Assembly: GCA_917880885.1 (NCBI GenBank) | Contig: OU862913.1 | Location: 4,526,001 to 4,590,000, forward strand | Direction: 5' to 3' | DNA from: Limnephilus marmoratus | Taxonomy: Eukaryota > Arthropoda > Insecta > Trichoptera > Limnephilidae | DNA: 64,000 bases | In this document: positions 1 through 11,089 of the stretch, piece by piece | Layout of the letters: every line of letters begins with the position of its first letter | Numbering within the stretch: the first letter of the stretch is position 1 | Notes under the pieces: generated by a model | Told to the model about the DNA's origin: nothing | Database searches by the model: none | The model's input: the letters and a program-made list of their open reading frames with translations, nothing else | Made by a program: the position numbers and the translations under genes

Positions 1-768
1 TTGTATAGTAGATTCTGGTGGTTTTGGTATTTTATGGGAAATGGAAGTGATAGTGGCGTAGTGATCTGTAACAGTACATTGATATATTAAAGATTTGATA
101 TTTAGTTTGCATTTGGCAAAAACGTGGTCTATGCAACTGGCAGATAACTCTGTTACACGAGTCGGTGCTGTAATAGCTGGGAGAAATCCTTGCAGAGTTA
201 GTAAATTTATGTATTCATTTGCTTGGGGATGCATTGTATTTATAATATTGATATTAAGGTCACCAATAATAAGGACATTTTCATGTTCTTTAATGCATAC
301 CAAAAATTGATTAAGTGCGTTTAGAAATGGTGTTATGTTGGATGTGCTCGGTGATCGGTATATAGATAGTATAGTAACGCTGTTTTCTATTTCGAGTTGG
401 AGTAAGTTTGAGTTAGTTATTGTGATTTCCTTTACAGAGTGTTGTATATGATTTTTTATGTAAATAATGACGCCATCATTTTGAGATTGATTATTTTGGG
501 TGCTGTATTGGTTATAGTTTTTTATGTTTTTTGGAATATAGTTATCTTTGATCCAGCATTCGGTCAAAATAAGCAAGTCAAAATCTGAGTCAAGTTCGGT
601 AAGTAATATCATCAGTTCAGTGAAATTTTTATTCATACTTCTGATATTCATGGAAAATATTTTTAGGTTAGATTGATTTAGGGTTTTTCGAACTTCTATA
701 GAGCTATTTGTTTCTATACACTGAATCTGCAATATGTTGTCCAAAGTATTAGTTATGTTATCTTCCAT
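1..768 (-). CDS. LINE ORF2 start: AP-endonuclease domain, cut by window edge
   Basis: Read on the minus strand, an ATG at 766-768 opens a frame that stays open to base 1 (about 256 codons, no stop). It encodes the exonuclease-endonuclease-phosphatase (AP-like) endonuclease that nicks target DNA for non-LTR retrotransposons. Visible motifs in order are ILTECWI, QNDGVIIYIKN, LSIYRSPS, IIGDLNINI, SCIDHVF and TVTDHYAT; these are the catalytic-site motifs of the family, with Asp in GDLN and His in DHY. The reverse transcriptase would lie beyond the left edge. The same motif series occurs in LINE D at 46490-47090 (QNDGVVVYIKN, AIYRSPS, MGDLNINI, SCIDHIM, TITDHYTT), so both are one CR1/Jockey-like family. 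This copy retains an N-terminus that LINE D has lost. Whether it is intact overall cannot be judged here. Confidence 0.85.
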   Translation of the reverse strand, partial: MEDNITNTLDNILQIQCIETNSSIEVRKTLNQSNLKIFSMNIRSMNKNFTELMILLTELDSDFDLLILTECWIKDNYIPKNIKNYNQYSTQNNQSQNDGVIIYIKNHIQHSVKEITITNSNLLQLEIENSVTILSIYRSPSTSNITPFLNALNQFLVCIKEHENVLIIGDLNINIINTMHPQANEYINLLTLQGFLPAITAPTRVTELSASCIDHVFAKCKLNIKSLIYQCTVTDHYATITSISHKIPKPPESTIQ

Positions 769-1365
769 TTTTAATAATTGATATAGTACATTTTATATAG
801 GGTGCTATTCTAATATTTTGTTCAGGTATTTCTACTATTGATATTGTTTGTAGTGAAAACAGAGTTATTTGTATAAAATATATAAATGGTTTAGTCACAT
901 CGCTTATAACAACGGGTTCTGCATGTTTATGTAATAGGTTGAAATTAACATTTAATGTGATGGCGATAATAAAATTTATGTTCAAAGATAATGCCTTTAC
1001 GCTTGAAATATTTAAAAACAGTTTACTGTTGTTAATAATAGAGACTTTAGGAAAGTGTAAAGATAAATTAATAAAATGTACAAGAAAGTTAATAAAATGT
1101 AAAAATATATAAAAGTAATACAATAATGTAATAAAGAAAGTTTTGTAGCTAAGCGAGCATTGTTCACAGATGAGTGGAAGAGAGAGACAGAATATGTTTG
1201 TTTTTTTCATTAATGATAATGACAGGTGTTCCGACATCTTTGCGTACGTACACTTGACCTATTATAATATGTAAATGAAATCCTCAGCACGGGAGATCCC
1301 AGTGAGGATATCATTATCTCTACTGTTACTAAGAAATGAAGACAATAAATCATTATTATTATTAT
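769..1365. other. Upstream flank of the left-edge LINE; no gene seen
   Basis: AT-rich sequence immediately 5' (minus-strand sense) of the endonuclease ORF, plausibly its 5' UTR. A minus-strand frame at 758-1237 is open but low in complexity and overlaps the endonuclease start in another frame, so I do not call it. Nothing else is recognisable. Confidence 0.4.
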
Positions 1366-1470
1366 TAATGGCAGAGGTGTTGGTTATCCAATAAACGAAT
1401 AAAGGCTCCCGGTGAGGCGGTACCCATTCCCGCCTCCCTAATTGCATGCAGAGGTGGCATAAGTACAAGA
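1366..1470 (-). repeat. Fragment of the long-TIR dispersed family (outer end)
   Basis: Contains GCAGAGGTGTTGGTTATCCA followed by GGCGGTACCCATTCCCGCCTCCC. The same arrangement recurs at 20895-20960 and 29637-29700 (opposite orientation) and at 24240-24300 and 33160-33230 (same orientation). It is the outermost part of a dispersed repeat with long inverted ends. A second shared word, TGATGGACACTG..GTCCGAAAC..TTGGCTAA, sits at about 1598-1634 and again near 30202-30240. Confidence 0.6.
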
Positions 1471-1792
1471 ATAGATAAGTTCCCAGTTTTCTTTCGAGAC
1501 ACGATTTGGGAGAACGTCATAGGAAAGCTTTTTTTGGTGTAGAGTATTTGTTTGGTTTGTTGATTGATATACAATGAATTTATTATATCTGCCTTAATGA
1601 TGGACACTGTTACGATGTCCGAAACGTTGGCTAAGTAAGAAGGTAGTACAATAATACGCCATAACACCCAAAAAAATAAATAACGATTGTTGAGTTCAGT
1701 CTTATTATTAATATTCCCTGAGTCTGATTCTCTTGTTGGAGCGGTGAAGACTGGTCGATATTCTAATAAAATTAGTAATTTGGGGATGCATT

Positions 1793-2802
1793 TTGTTGAT
1801 TATATTACACCAATTAGATTGTGGTAGGTGTTTAGGCAGAGTTCTGTGGCGGCCACTTTTGCCGAATTCATTGGGCCACCACTGGACTCCACCGAACGTG
1901 CTAGATTCACACTACGAAATACCTACAGCCAGGTACAGCGCGCCGGCTGGTACATGTCTACCTACAGCGGTGAATAATTCCGCCACTTACGCGAAAGGCC
2001 TAGAACGTGTGGCTGTACCATACAAATGCCCACAGAAGGTTCGAGCGATATCTCAGCTTTGCGTGAATTCACCCAGCATTACCTACCGTGAGAGTAATTA
2101 CTCGACTATATAAGCAGCAGATCCGCTCGCCCGCTCAGTCTCAGTACCTTAGTCTTCATTCATCGGTCGAGTAAGCAAGTCAGTCCGATCAGTGCCGCTA
2201 CGCAATATCGGCCCGCGTGGGCTGTCCGTCTCGCAACAAGTGAATAACGTTTGTCCTGTGTGACTCCAGGAACATTACTAACACCTTCGAGGATTCCTTC
2301 TCCAACCACCATCCGCTGTCCGGCCCATTCGCGCCTCGACATGAGATGTTTTCGTCCGCAGCACATAAAGCCCGCCGTGCTTTCTGCTTGGGATGCAACC
2401 TGTTCTCTGACTATCGAAACCTATCGCGTTCCGCTGCCAGAGATCATCCTCATCGCCCTCTCAAGGTTCCTTCGAGGACTCAAAGGCCACACAGCCGCCA
2501 TACTTCGTCAACACGACGACGGTCGACCGCCTGGACCAAGGTCACTTCTACACCGCCATGGTGTAGAGCAACACGCCGGCTCTCTGAAGACCTGTGATAT
2601 TCACCGCCGTAGTCTCCTGACCTTCTTCTCACTCATCACGCAGCAGCAACACTAACGGCACCACGGTCACTCCGCTCCACTTCGACCTCTGCTACGTAGC
2701 CTAAATAAAGACTGACTCATTACATCGACTGACGACTTTTATTTCTCGTCCCGTCTCTGCCGATCCGGCCCGCTCCCTCTGTTCCATGTTTGCAAAATTT
2801 TA
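1793..2802 (+). mobile_element. LTR-like promoter/poly(A) segment, possible solo insertion
   Basis: This block is clearly more GC-rich than its surroundings. It carries TATATAAGC at about 2107 followed by initiator-like TCAGT words (2136-2165), and AATAAAGACTGACT at about 2704, which is the order U3-TATA-R-poly(A) expected in a retrotransposon LTR. The 7-bp word ATGCATT occurs just outside both ends (1786-1792 and 2803-2809) and could be a target-site duplication, although the ends are not the usual TG..CA. The frames inside it (2251-2655 and others) overlap one another in several phases and look like by-products of base composition. A single-exon host promoter is an alternative reading. Confidence 0.35.
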
Positions 2803-3012
2803 ATGCATTAAATGTAAGAATGGATTTATATTATGTGTGTTTGGAGATCTTTACATAGTAAGGATTCTTGTGATTTTTAAAGATGAAGTTGGGGACATTT
2901 TACATTTTTAATTGTTACATCTTTGACCGAGTTTGTGATTTAATTTTTAATGTATTATTTTCATATGATCGACGTTTCCTTCTTGCATTGTATTATTGTT
3001 TTGTTTTCCCAG

Positions 3013-3813
3013 GTTCCACAAATGTGGAGACTGTGCCCATCAATACAGAAGGGGGACCCCGGGAACAAGATGGAGAGGGAAATTCTAATACGGAAATAGA
3101 TAGAGATCTGACAGATGTTAAAAAGGAATGCTCAGAGTACTCTGAAATTATTTCCGAAACTGCTGCAGGTAAAATCCATTTTTGTTGGTGTGAGTTGTTT
3201 TAATTATTTAATTTTATTTTCTCGTTTCATTATAGATACCTTTTTATTGAGCTTTATCCAATATCTTTTTGCAGATAAAATTACAGACATGAAGCTGCAC
3301 CCTGGAGAAAAACCTCATTTGTGTTCCTATTGTACCTACTCCTGTTTAAACAAATCAAATTTAACAAGGCACTTACGCACCCATACTGGAGAAAAGCCTC
3401 ATTCATGTCTCCATTGTAACCACTCCTTCTCAGACAAATCAAGTTTAAAAAAGCACTTAGGCACCCATATTGGTGAAAAACATTTTTCATGTCGTCATTG
3501 TAAGTACTCTAGCTCACGCAAGTTTGATTTAACACTACACCTACGCAGCCACACTGGAGAAAAACCTTTTTCATGTTCCCATTGTAGCTACTCCTGCTCA
3601 CGCAAACCAGATTTAACGAGGCACTTTCGCACCCATACCGGAGAAAAACCCTTTTCATGTCCCTATTGTAGCTACTCCTGCTCAGACAAATCAGCTTTAA
3701 CTAGTCACTTACTCGCCCATACCGGAGAAAAACATTTTTCCTGTCCTCATTGTAAGTTATCTTACTCACGCAAGTTTGATTTAACACTGCACTTACGTAC
3801 CCATACTGGATAA
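3013..3813 (+). CDS. C2H2 zinc-finger protein, family copy 1 (six fingers; 5' exon not found)
   Basis: Two exons are visible. The first is 3013-3168 (156 nt) between a TTTTCCCAG acceptor and a CAG|GTAAAA donor, both phase 1, encoding an acidic module that ends DLTDVKKECSEYS..ETAAG. The second starts at 3275 after CTTTTTGCAG and encodes DKITDMKLHPGEKP, then six fingers of the form CxxCxYSCSxKSxLxxHLRTH joined by THTGEKP linkers, typical of DNA-binding C2H2 proteins acting in the nucleus. The frame ends at a TAA (3811-3813) in the linker position where GAA is expected. There is no in-frame ATG at the start of the 156-nt exon, so an upstream start exon is required and was not identified. The DNA target is unknown. 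It could be an expressed gene or a recent pseudogene. Confidence 0.8.
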
Positions 3814-4500
3814 AAACCTTTTGCATGTTTCCATTGTAACTACTCCTTTTCCATAAAATCACGTTTAGCAATGCACTTACGCCTCCATATTGGATAAAAA
3901 CATTTTTTGTCTTCCTTCTGCAGCTATTCATGTTCTCTAAAGAGAATTTACAAGTTCATATTTCAACCCTTACTGGAGATAACTTCATTTTCCCCTTTGT
4001 AACTACTCCTGCTCACACAAGTCATCGTTGACAGCGCTTACCAATACTGTAGAATACTTTATTCAATTGCCTTATGCAGTTATTCAAGTTCGCATTCTTA
4101 CTCACGGTGGAGAAAAACCATTGTCTTATTCCGGCTGTAAGCATGATAGTTAAATGTATTGAACCACTCCGTTAAAAATTGGGCCACTAAAGGCAAAATT
4201 TAATAAACACTGAGCGAGTATGTAATATTAAAGTACCATGCATTATAGACTCTGCTGAAAAGCTTTTCAAGCTGTTGGACGTTATGACAAATATACAACT
4301 TCACAACGCTAGTTGCTTACAACATTCGATGATCTTAATTCTTATATTATATATTTATAAGAAAACAATGATTACTTTGACAAAACTACAGGTTTAAAAC
4401 TTTGCACAGAACTTTAATGGAATTACAACACAATGGCTTTAAATTTTATAAATTTTGAAAAGTGTTTAGTTATGGTCCATTTACCAGCCAGCGGCCGAGA
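3814..4500 (+). pseudogene. Post-stop finger and decayed tail / 3' UTR of zinc-finger copy 1
   Basis: Immediately after the TAA the same frame encodes one more good finger (CFHCNYSFSIKS..HLRLH) and then a second TAA in the same linker position (3895-3897). Beyond that, finger remnants continue with stops and frame changes (SCSLK, CNYSCSHKSSL). From about 4020 to 4420 the sequence matches the minus strand of 58290-58720 downstream of copy 4, including ACCATTGTCTTATTCCGGCT and ATTATAGACTCT words. An AATAAA at 4202-4207 could serve polyadenylation. Confidence 0.7.
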
Positions 4501-5592
4501 ATTTATATTTCGACGATAGATGTTCTTATAATCGTACAGGGCGGTTCCAATGAGAAAGATTAATTATTCTCCGTACCAGCTTTTTAAAATAATAATTCGA
4601 TATCGATTTTATTTCATTTAAAAATTGCTTTAATTTATACCTATGTACATTCAAAAATGCTGAACGGAATGATGATAAAACTATTAAAATTACGTACTTT
4701 TTGTAATTATTTTTTGATCATAAGTAAGTATTTATAATTTTTCTATAATGTCTAAGCAAAATAAGAATGTAAAAAAATCTTAAATATTATATCTTGTAAG
4801 ATCGTAAATAAATAAAATAAGTGAAGTATTTTAGTCACAAAACACATTTGCGGATCTTTTTTTTATATGCTTTTATTTAAACTATAATTTAAATTCTGAA
4901 TTAAAGATTTCCCAGATAATTTATGAATTTATTTTACTACATGATTATATGATTTGAAATGTGTGTTGTATAATACAAAGTTTAGTATGAAAATTTAACA
5001 GATCTGCCAACGGCCTACGGTAAAACCTTATTGTACTAAAAAATTACATATTTTCTCAAAATTTAAAACATAGCTTTCGGATAAAAGAAAAACTTACTGG
5101 ATTAAAGAACAGTCTTTTGAAATCTTTTTATATTTTTTATGGAAAAGAGTCAATTCGTCTAAAATTTGATTTAAAAATGACAAATTTCCGGTTTTATCTG
5201 GTTATTCCCTCTTAATTTAGTAAAAAAAGAATTTAATTGCCGTATCTTTTTGTTGTTATTTTAACAGCTTTACTCCTTGATTCTATTGTTTTAATTTATA
5301 AAAGGTAATTTTTTAATGCAATCATTATTTAACGCAGTACTATGAGCGACGTGGTACTTTTTATGTACAAATTAGTTCCGTGTTCCAAATTGTAACACGA
5401 CTCTTCCAGAGTTGTTTTTTATTAAATAATCGAAAACAAATTATTTCAATCATACCCCTGTCAGAAGGCTACAGAGGCTTGGAAATAAATTCATTTAATT
5501 TTTAACTTATGAATAAAAACCTCGAATTGTAATATTAATTAATGAACGCAATATTAGCAAAATTCAATCGATAAACTGATCACAAAAAATAT
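4501..5592. other. No gene seen
   Basis: AT-rich sequence with no open frame of note, no RNA gene and no repeat that I could match elsewhere in the window. Confidence 0.6.
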
Positions 5593-5593
5593 A

Positions 5594-5666
5594 TGGTCAC
5601 ATCTAGAACCCGAACCCAGGATCTGTTACTTGCTAGGTCCTGGGTTCGAGTCCTACAAGTGACCGT
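5594..5666. repeat. Hairpin of two inverted tRNA T-arm halves
   Basis: The left arm reads GGTCACAT..GAACCCAGGA and the right arm TCCTGGGTTCGAGTCC..AAGTGACC; they pair over about 27 positions with few mismatches around a ~17-nt loop. The right arm contains a pol III B-box-like GGTTCGAGTCC, so this is a tRNA-derived sequence folded back on itself. No complete tRNA cloverleaf is present. Confidence 0.65.
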
Positions 5667-5739
5667 ATCTTTTTTCAGATTTTCCATTTATTTTGTGTTA
5701 AAATATATATTGGAAATTTCTCAAGTTTTGACAAGTTTA

Positions 5740-5865
5740 TTATACGTCTGTAGCTGGAATAAAACTTTTTATTATTATTATTATGTAACTTTTGTTATAC
5801 TAATGTAATAATCCTTTTATATATAAAAGCCCCAAGGGCGTAAATAAATAAATAAATTATCCTAA
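5740..5865 (+). repeat. LINE 3' tail ending in (AAAT)n
   Basis: TATATAAAAGCCCCAAGGGCG followed by TAAATAAATAAATAAA resembles the minus strand at 36385-36450 (AAAAGCCCTCTGGGCG.. then (AAAT)n), the 3' end of LINE B. It is therefore a 5'-truncated LINE relic in the plus orientation. Confidence 0.5.
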
Positions 5866-6047
5866 ATCTTTCCTTTATTTTATTGTATTAATTTTCTGTC
5901 GAAATACCTTATAAATCTCCCCAATTTGTCGTAAGTGGGTACTTATTTGTTTTTTCTTATATGTGTTCATTTTTAGTTTTTAGGGTAGGTACTTTATATC
6001 CCAAAATGAAACCATTTGCTTTGAAACATGTTTACATTTGATATTAA

Positions 6048-6560
6048 ACTAGCGAATACCCGGCATGCGTTGCAATGCCACTCAAAGAAAGAAAACGTTT
6101 TGAGTTTTTGAGGCCACATACAGCTTAATTTTGAAAATTCACCCTTTGCTATTCTTTACAGCTCCCCCGAACTCCCTTCCTTCATTCCCCTCCTCCCTAA
6201 TGGATTCCCCTCCCAAGCCTTCTTTTACATTCTGCTAAACTTTATGAAATACACACACTTCTTACGGCAGTCGGTGTGAGAAGAGAAGCGTGAATTTTAC
6301 AAATTTATCCCTGCTGTCTTCTCTCGCTTCAATGTGCCCGTTTAAATCCCTCCCTCTGCCCCTCCTTATTACCCAATTCCCTCCGTCATTCCTCTGATGC
6401 GTTTCCTTTCCCTTGCGTCCCCGTTCCCGCCCACGTTCCCTTACCGCCCTCCCTTCTGCCTTCACCGCATTCCTCCCCTCCCTCCCATGTACCAACTTGC
6501 TTTCATTCCCTTTCCCTCCCAGATTTCCCTCCCCCACAATCCTTCTGTCATTGCCACTAA
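6048..6560 (-). mobile_element. Helitron, 3' part, with polypyrimidine interior
   Basis: On the minus strand it ends GCAACGCATGCCGGGTATTCGCTAG followed by T, matching the CTAG-T terminus of Helitrons, which transpose by a rolling-circle mechanism and insert between A and T without target duplication. The interior is a long CT-rich tract on the plus strand (GA-rich in element sense) like the one at 56415-56700. The 5' end was not located. It is non-autonomous: no Rep/helicase frame is present. Confidence 0.6.
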
Positions 6561-6650
6561 GCTGTACAAAGTAGATAATATATATTTTAATTATTTATAA
6601 GAAAAACTCTATTTTTATAACTTTTGAAGGTTATTCTCATCAACGTGATA

Positions 6651-7099
6651 TATCGTTGAAGAAGAAGATAACGATAATAATCTAAACGAAAATATGAAGA
6701 GAACAAGACAAAGAAAACAGAAAAAAGACAATGGTCGCAACTGGGACCAAAAATTTAATATTTATTTAGACTTTTAAAAAAAGTCATTAGTTCCATATGA
6801 ATAAATTCGGATACTTTTATCCGAGACGCTATCCAAAATACAAACCAATTCTTAGAAAAATTGTTTCCAATAAAAAGGGTAGTTGCCCATAATATGAAAA
6901 AATAATTAGTTAAAGATAATATTGTTAATTCAAAAATTTGAAATATGAGATTGACTATTATGACGGTTTGACAGAAGGTGGCAATAGCTAAAATGGTTAA
7001 CGCGCACGTCCCAGTAAAACGAGAGGTCTGGGTTTGAGTCCTAGTTGTGACTATTGTCTTTTTTCTGTGTCTTGTTCTCTTTTATATTTTCGTTTAGAT
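6651..7099. repeat. Foldback repeat with a tRNA-like inner part
   Basis: The left arm (about 6651-6748) is the inverse of the right arm (about 7035-7099, resuming at 8942-8970 after a hAT insertion). Shared words include GAACAAGACA, AAACGAAAATAT and GACAATGGTCGCAACT/AGTTGTGACTATTGTC. Just inside the right arm, 6979-7053 is tRNA-like, with an A-box-like TAGCTAAAATGGTTAAC and a B-box-like GGTTTGAGTCC. Confidence 0.65.
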
Positions 7100-8933
7100 T
7101 AAGGCGGCCAACTTATATCAATGCGGGACAGTGGGTGTCAGCGGGGGGGGGGGGGGGGGAGGATGGAAATCCTTTATTTTATTTATTTTTTATTACGACC
7201 TCACCTTTTTCACATAATTGAGAGACAGAGTATTCAAATAAATCTTGTTCATGAATTCTACCACAAATTTATAACTGCTATTTCGGAAATCGAGAATGAT
7301 GTCCATGTAATAGGATGAATATGCAACTTATTATTTAACTGATTATTATATTCAGAACCCAAAACTAGTTTAAATTAAATCTGTATGCGGCGAATTAAAA
7401 CTACACTCAGAACATGAAAATGGTTTATCTTTAATTCTGGCAATACATACATAGTATTCAACTAGAATTTTATACCTGCACTTTTTTGTTCTCTATTTTA
7501 TGCAGGTGCTTGCAGGTTTTTTTACAAATTCAATGCCGCCTCATGGAGTCTCATGAATGAGTTTTTCTTTTGCCCTGTTTAATTTATCTTTGTCTTACTA
7601 ACCCATTTTTTTGCATTTTGTTTTTCCTGTTAAGCACTTGCATACTGCTTACTTACAACGTATGCAAGGACACTGGAGGTCTAGATTCGTTCAAAATAAA
7701 TAAATGTAGCTTCGTTTAATAAAAAAAATTAGAATCTTGCGAGAGCCTTGAAGGAGTAACTATCTGTTACTTATACTAAGGCGGGTATGTGGTGGATAAC
7801 CTCCAACGCACTTAGAATAAGAGAATTTGTTCCTTCGAAATGCGTCAGCAGATGAATCCATAGCAGAAATTTTACATTCTGAATACAAAGGTGGTTTAAA
7901 TTAAATCTGTATGCGGCAAATTAAACCTACACTCAGAACATTAAAATGGTTTCTCTTTGATTCTGGCAGCACTTACAGTCTGAAGCTAGAATTTTATAAC
8001 TGCACTTCGAATAAGACAATATTTTTCTTCGCAATATGTCAACAGACGAAATTTTGAATTTTGAACTTGCAACTTAAATGTAAAGCTTCAGTCGGTACAG
8101 GATGAAACCGCAACTTGTTATTTAATGTATCGTTATATTCTGAACACAAGGGTGTTTTAAATTAAATCTGTATGCGGCGAATTAAAACTACACTCAGAAC
8201 ATCAAAACGTTTTTTCTTTGATTCTGGCGGCACTTACATAGTCTGCAACTAGAATTTTATAAATGCACTTCGAAAAAGAGAATAATTTCCTTACTGGAAA
8301 CTGGTGAGGTCCCTTCTGATGCACTTCGAATAAGAAAATATTTTCCTTCAAAATATGTCAGCAGACAAATCCAACTAGAATTTTATATTCTGAACACAAA
8401 ACTGGTTTAAATTAAATCTTTATGCGGCGATTTAATACTACATTCAGATATGAATCTTAACACTTTTGCCAAAAAGGAAATTCTTCACTGAACTTACAAC
8501 ACCGCTTTTTCGCGGTCGGCATGGTCAAGAAATTATTTGATTTGATTTGAGTGATAAAATATGGGTTATAAATATTACGTGTCACGGCATGCACTAATTC
8601 GTAAACAAAACAACTCAATCACTACTGCTGTGTAGCGCTCTTGGACTCTTGCTTGTAACGTAAATAAACCAATCCCTAGATCGATATCTTCGGCCCTAGA
8701 TCGATATTTCCAGGGACAAATTTTGTCTTGAACTTAACCAAATGGCTTAAATAGACTAAAGATAGAGGAAGTTTATTTGACTACCATTGACAGTATTTAA
8801 AAAAATATAGAAATGCGGGACATGCGGGACGCTTTAGACGATTTGCGGGACTATTTTTGTAAATATTGCAATGCGGGACTACAACTGCCAATGCGGGACG
8901 GTCCCGCAGAATGCGGGACGGTTGGCCGCCTTA
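7100..8933. mobile_element. Non-autonomous hAT-like DNA transposon (1834 bp)
   Basis: The ends are perfect 13-bp inverted repeats TAAGGCGGCCAAC / GTTGGCCGCCTTA, flanked by a perfect 8-bp duplication GTTTAGAT (7092-7099 and 8934-8941), the size typical of hAT transposons. The word GCGGGAC occurs once near the left end and six times directly plus once inverted in the last ~120 bp, resembling subterminal transposase-binding repeats. The interior holds about four degenerate units beginning TTTAAATTAAATCTGTATGCGGC (near 7370, 7895, 8158 and 8405), and a G-run at 7143-7159. No transposase frame is present. Confidence 0.85.
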
Positions 8934-8975
8934 GTTTAGATTATTTTTGTTATCTTCTTACTCAATGATATACCT

Positions 8976-9358
8976 ATATATATATATATTTTTTATTTCA
9001 AATTCAAGTTTCCTTCCCGAGTATTAATTAAGCTATTCATATTGCTTGCAACTCCACTGCCATTGTTCCAAATCAAACTGAGTGACTGTTGAGCTACATT
9101 TTAGATAAATCATGCTATAATGCACACCTTCGTGGTGTCCAACGCGACCTACACACCAATAACAAGTTCGGGAATCCATTTTCCAATATAAAACTCAGGT
9201 AACAGATGAACTTCAATGTCACTACGACTTTTAGATATAGAAGTTCACTTTCATTTCACGGAAGTTATTTCCTAATATGTATTTATATTTTGTATTCCGA
9301 CAACTCGTCGTGGAATTCCATTATTATGATATATATTGAAAGAATTAACCCTTTGGAA
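8976..9358. other. No gene seen
   Basis: AT-rich sequence with a short TA run at about 8975-8990. Nothing recognisable. Confidence 0.6.
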
Positions 9359-9483
9359 TAACAAGGTTCCATCTGCCGATGTAACGTGTAATGTTATACG
9401 ATAATGCGATCTTTAGTAAGATACTTAAGAGTTTATTATCACATGACGTTACCGCCACAGATGGAACTTGTTTTTCCAAAGGG
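9359..9483. mobile_element. 125-bp near-palindromic MITE, possibly piggyBac-like
   Basis: The arms CCCTTTGGAATAACAAGGTT and AACTTGTTTTTCCAAAGGG are inverted repeats, and similarity continues inward for about 45 bp on each side. TTAA (9355-9358) precedes the CCC end, as in piggyBac insertions, but the right flank reads TCTC, so the expected TTAA duplication is absent or mutated. Confidence 0.6.
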
Positions 9484-9719
9484 TCTCAATGTAAAACTTT
9501 TCTCACTTTTTTCTATACTAACTGTTACAGTTTTCATTTGTTTCAAAATAATATTTATTTATTTATTTTATTTCTATTCTTGAACAAACACAATACAGAT
9601 TATTACATCAGTTTACATAGATTAGTAATAAGAAAAAAATATTAATGATCCGTAACTGTATGTATATAGGTAAGTACCTAGTAGTATTTTGTGAACACCT
9701 CACTAGGCGAATCTGTATA

Positions 9720-10096
9720 GGAGGCGTCTACTAATATCTACAGGAATTCCAAAAACTGAAAAAATTGAACTAATATCTATGAAAACCAAAGTGTTGACGA
9801 ATATCTACAGCACTGGCAGAGGTTGGATTTGCAATTATGTGTAGCATATTGGAATAATGTAATATTGCGTATGCAGTTTAAAAAACTTAATTTATGTAAG
9901 TGTGTATGTAAAAAATCGTAATATCGGACTATTGGACACATTTAGGTGATTAGTCCAACCAACGCTCTGTAGATATTAGTTCAACCTACGCTCTGTAGAT
10001 ATTAATCAACACTCTGAAGTTCGTAGATATTAGTTCAACATTTGAGCTGTAGATATTCGTCAGACATACAGGCTGTAGATATTAGTATCTGGAGTC
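9720..10096 (+). mobile_element. MITE with 9-bp target duplication and iterated TAGATATTAGT motif (copy 1)
   Basis: The 377-bp element is flanked by a perfect 9-bp duplication ATCTGTATA (9711-9719 and 10097-10105). Its ends share an inverted TACTAATATCTACAG / CTGTAGATATTAGTA. The word CTGTAGATATTAGT, or its inverse, recurs about every 30-40 bp near both ends. The same element lies inverted at 62968-63372 with its own 9-bp duplication. A 9-bp duplication suggests Mutator-like transposition; no coding sequence is present. Confidence 0.85.
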
Positions 10097-10105
10097 ATCT
10101 GTATA

Positions 10106-10664
10106 TAGTATACTTACCAACTTTTCCTCTAATTTGTCCATACAGAGACTTCATAGCTTTGATAATAAGTATTGTTGTTGTGCTTGTAATCTCGGTATCA
10201 CTTCAGTTATAGCTGTACATTGCGTCACCTCGGTTCTTTTTTGTCCAACAGACCATTTTAGTTTTTGTTTAATCTCCACATTAAAATTAAAAACGTGTAA
10301 CGATCAATCTTATCTTATCTGTAATCTCAATATAACAGACATCGCCTCCTTATCTGTAGTACTACTCTCTTAAAATAATGTGCATAATATCTGTTCACCA
10401 TGATGCAATGTGAGAAAGTCAAGTAGCTAGTCCACAAATGAAAGTCGGCATGGAAGGTAATAATTATGCTCTTTTATTATAAATTGGCGAATCATCGTAA
10501 AATGGTAATAGTGGTTGAATACTCTGCGTAATCAATTAAATGGAAACGAAGTTATGACGAAACATGTGGTTTGCTAAAACAAGCACTATGAAATAGATTA
10601 GGAAACCCTGAGTGGGCGCCTGTAAAGAATAAACTAAACATATTTATTAAGGGAATCCTAAACT
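10106..10664. other. No gene seen
   Basis: Short open frames only, none resembling a known protein. No repeat matched. Confidence 0.5.
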
Positions 10665-10877
10665 ACTAATTATTAAGTTATCGTCGCCCGAGTTTTTAAT
10701 TGTCCAAACTACCGTTTGCGAATTTTTCAGGAGGAAGTTTTCTTTGATTATTTCAATGAAAAATTATGATAGGTGTTTAAGACGAAGCTATTTGCGTAAA
10801 GGTAAAGGTCTCATAAGTCGAAATAATTCTTAATAAGGTGACTTATTATCGTTTTTTATACTTTATTTTTAATTTTA

Positions 10878-11013
10878 AAATGGAGATTGAGCAAGAATGC
10901 AAAATCAGAATTATTCATAAGGAGATTGACCACACTCAAATGGAGATAGAGAAACTTCTGCATAAAGATTTTCCGTGCTTAATTGTGCAAACGACCATCT
11001 CAAGTTATATACA
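10878..11013 (+). CDS. Exon-like open segment inside the 10.7-13.3 kb unit
   Basis: ATG at 10880 starts MEIEQECKIR and continues through IDHTQMEIEKLLHKDFPC, a charged, helix-prone stretch, to a good splice donor CAG|GTGAGT at about 11013. No partner exon was found and I do not recognise the protein. It may be a fragment of a gene captured by the surrounding repeat unit, or chance. Confidence 0.2.
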
Positions 11014-11089
11014 GGTGAGTTTATTTTCAATATATCTATTTTGGATATCGACAATTCGTGGTGGGATACATTTATAAAAACTTAATTAA

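Noticed and set aside
758..1237. 159-codon minus-strand open frame
   Set aside because: Low-complexity, AT-driven composition, and it overlaps the endonuclease start in another frame.
2251..2655. 134-codon plus-strand open frame in the GC-rich block
   Set aside because: Overlapping frames of similar length occur in other phases; no domain; the region looks like an LTR or promoter.
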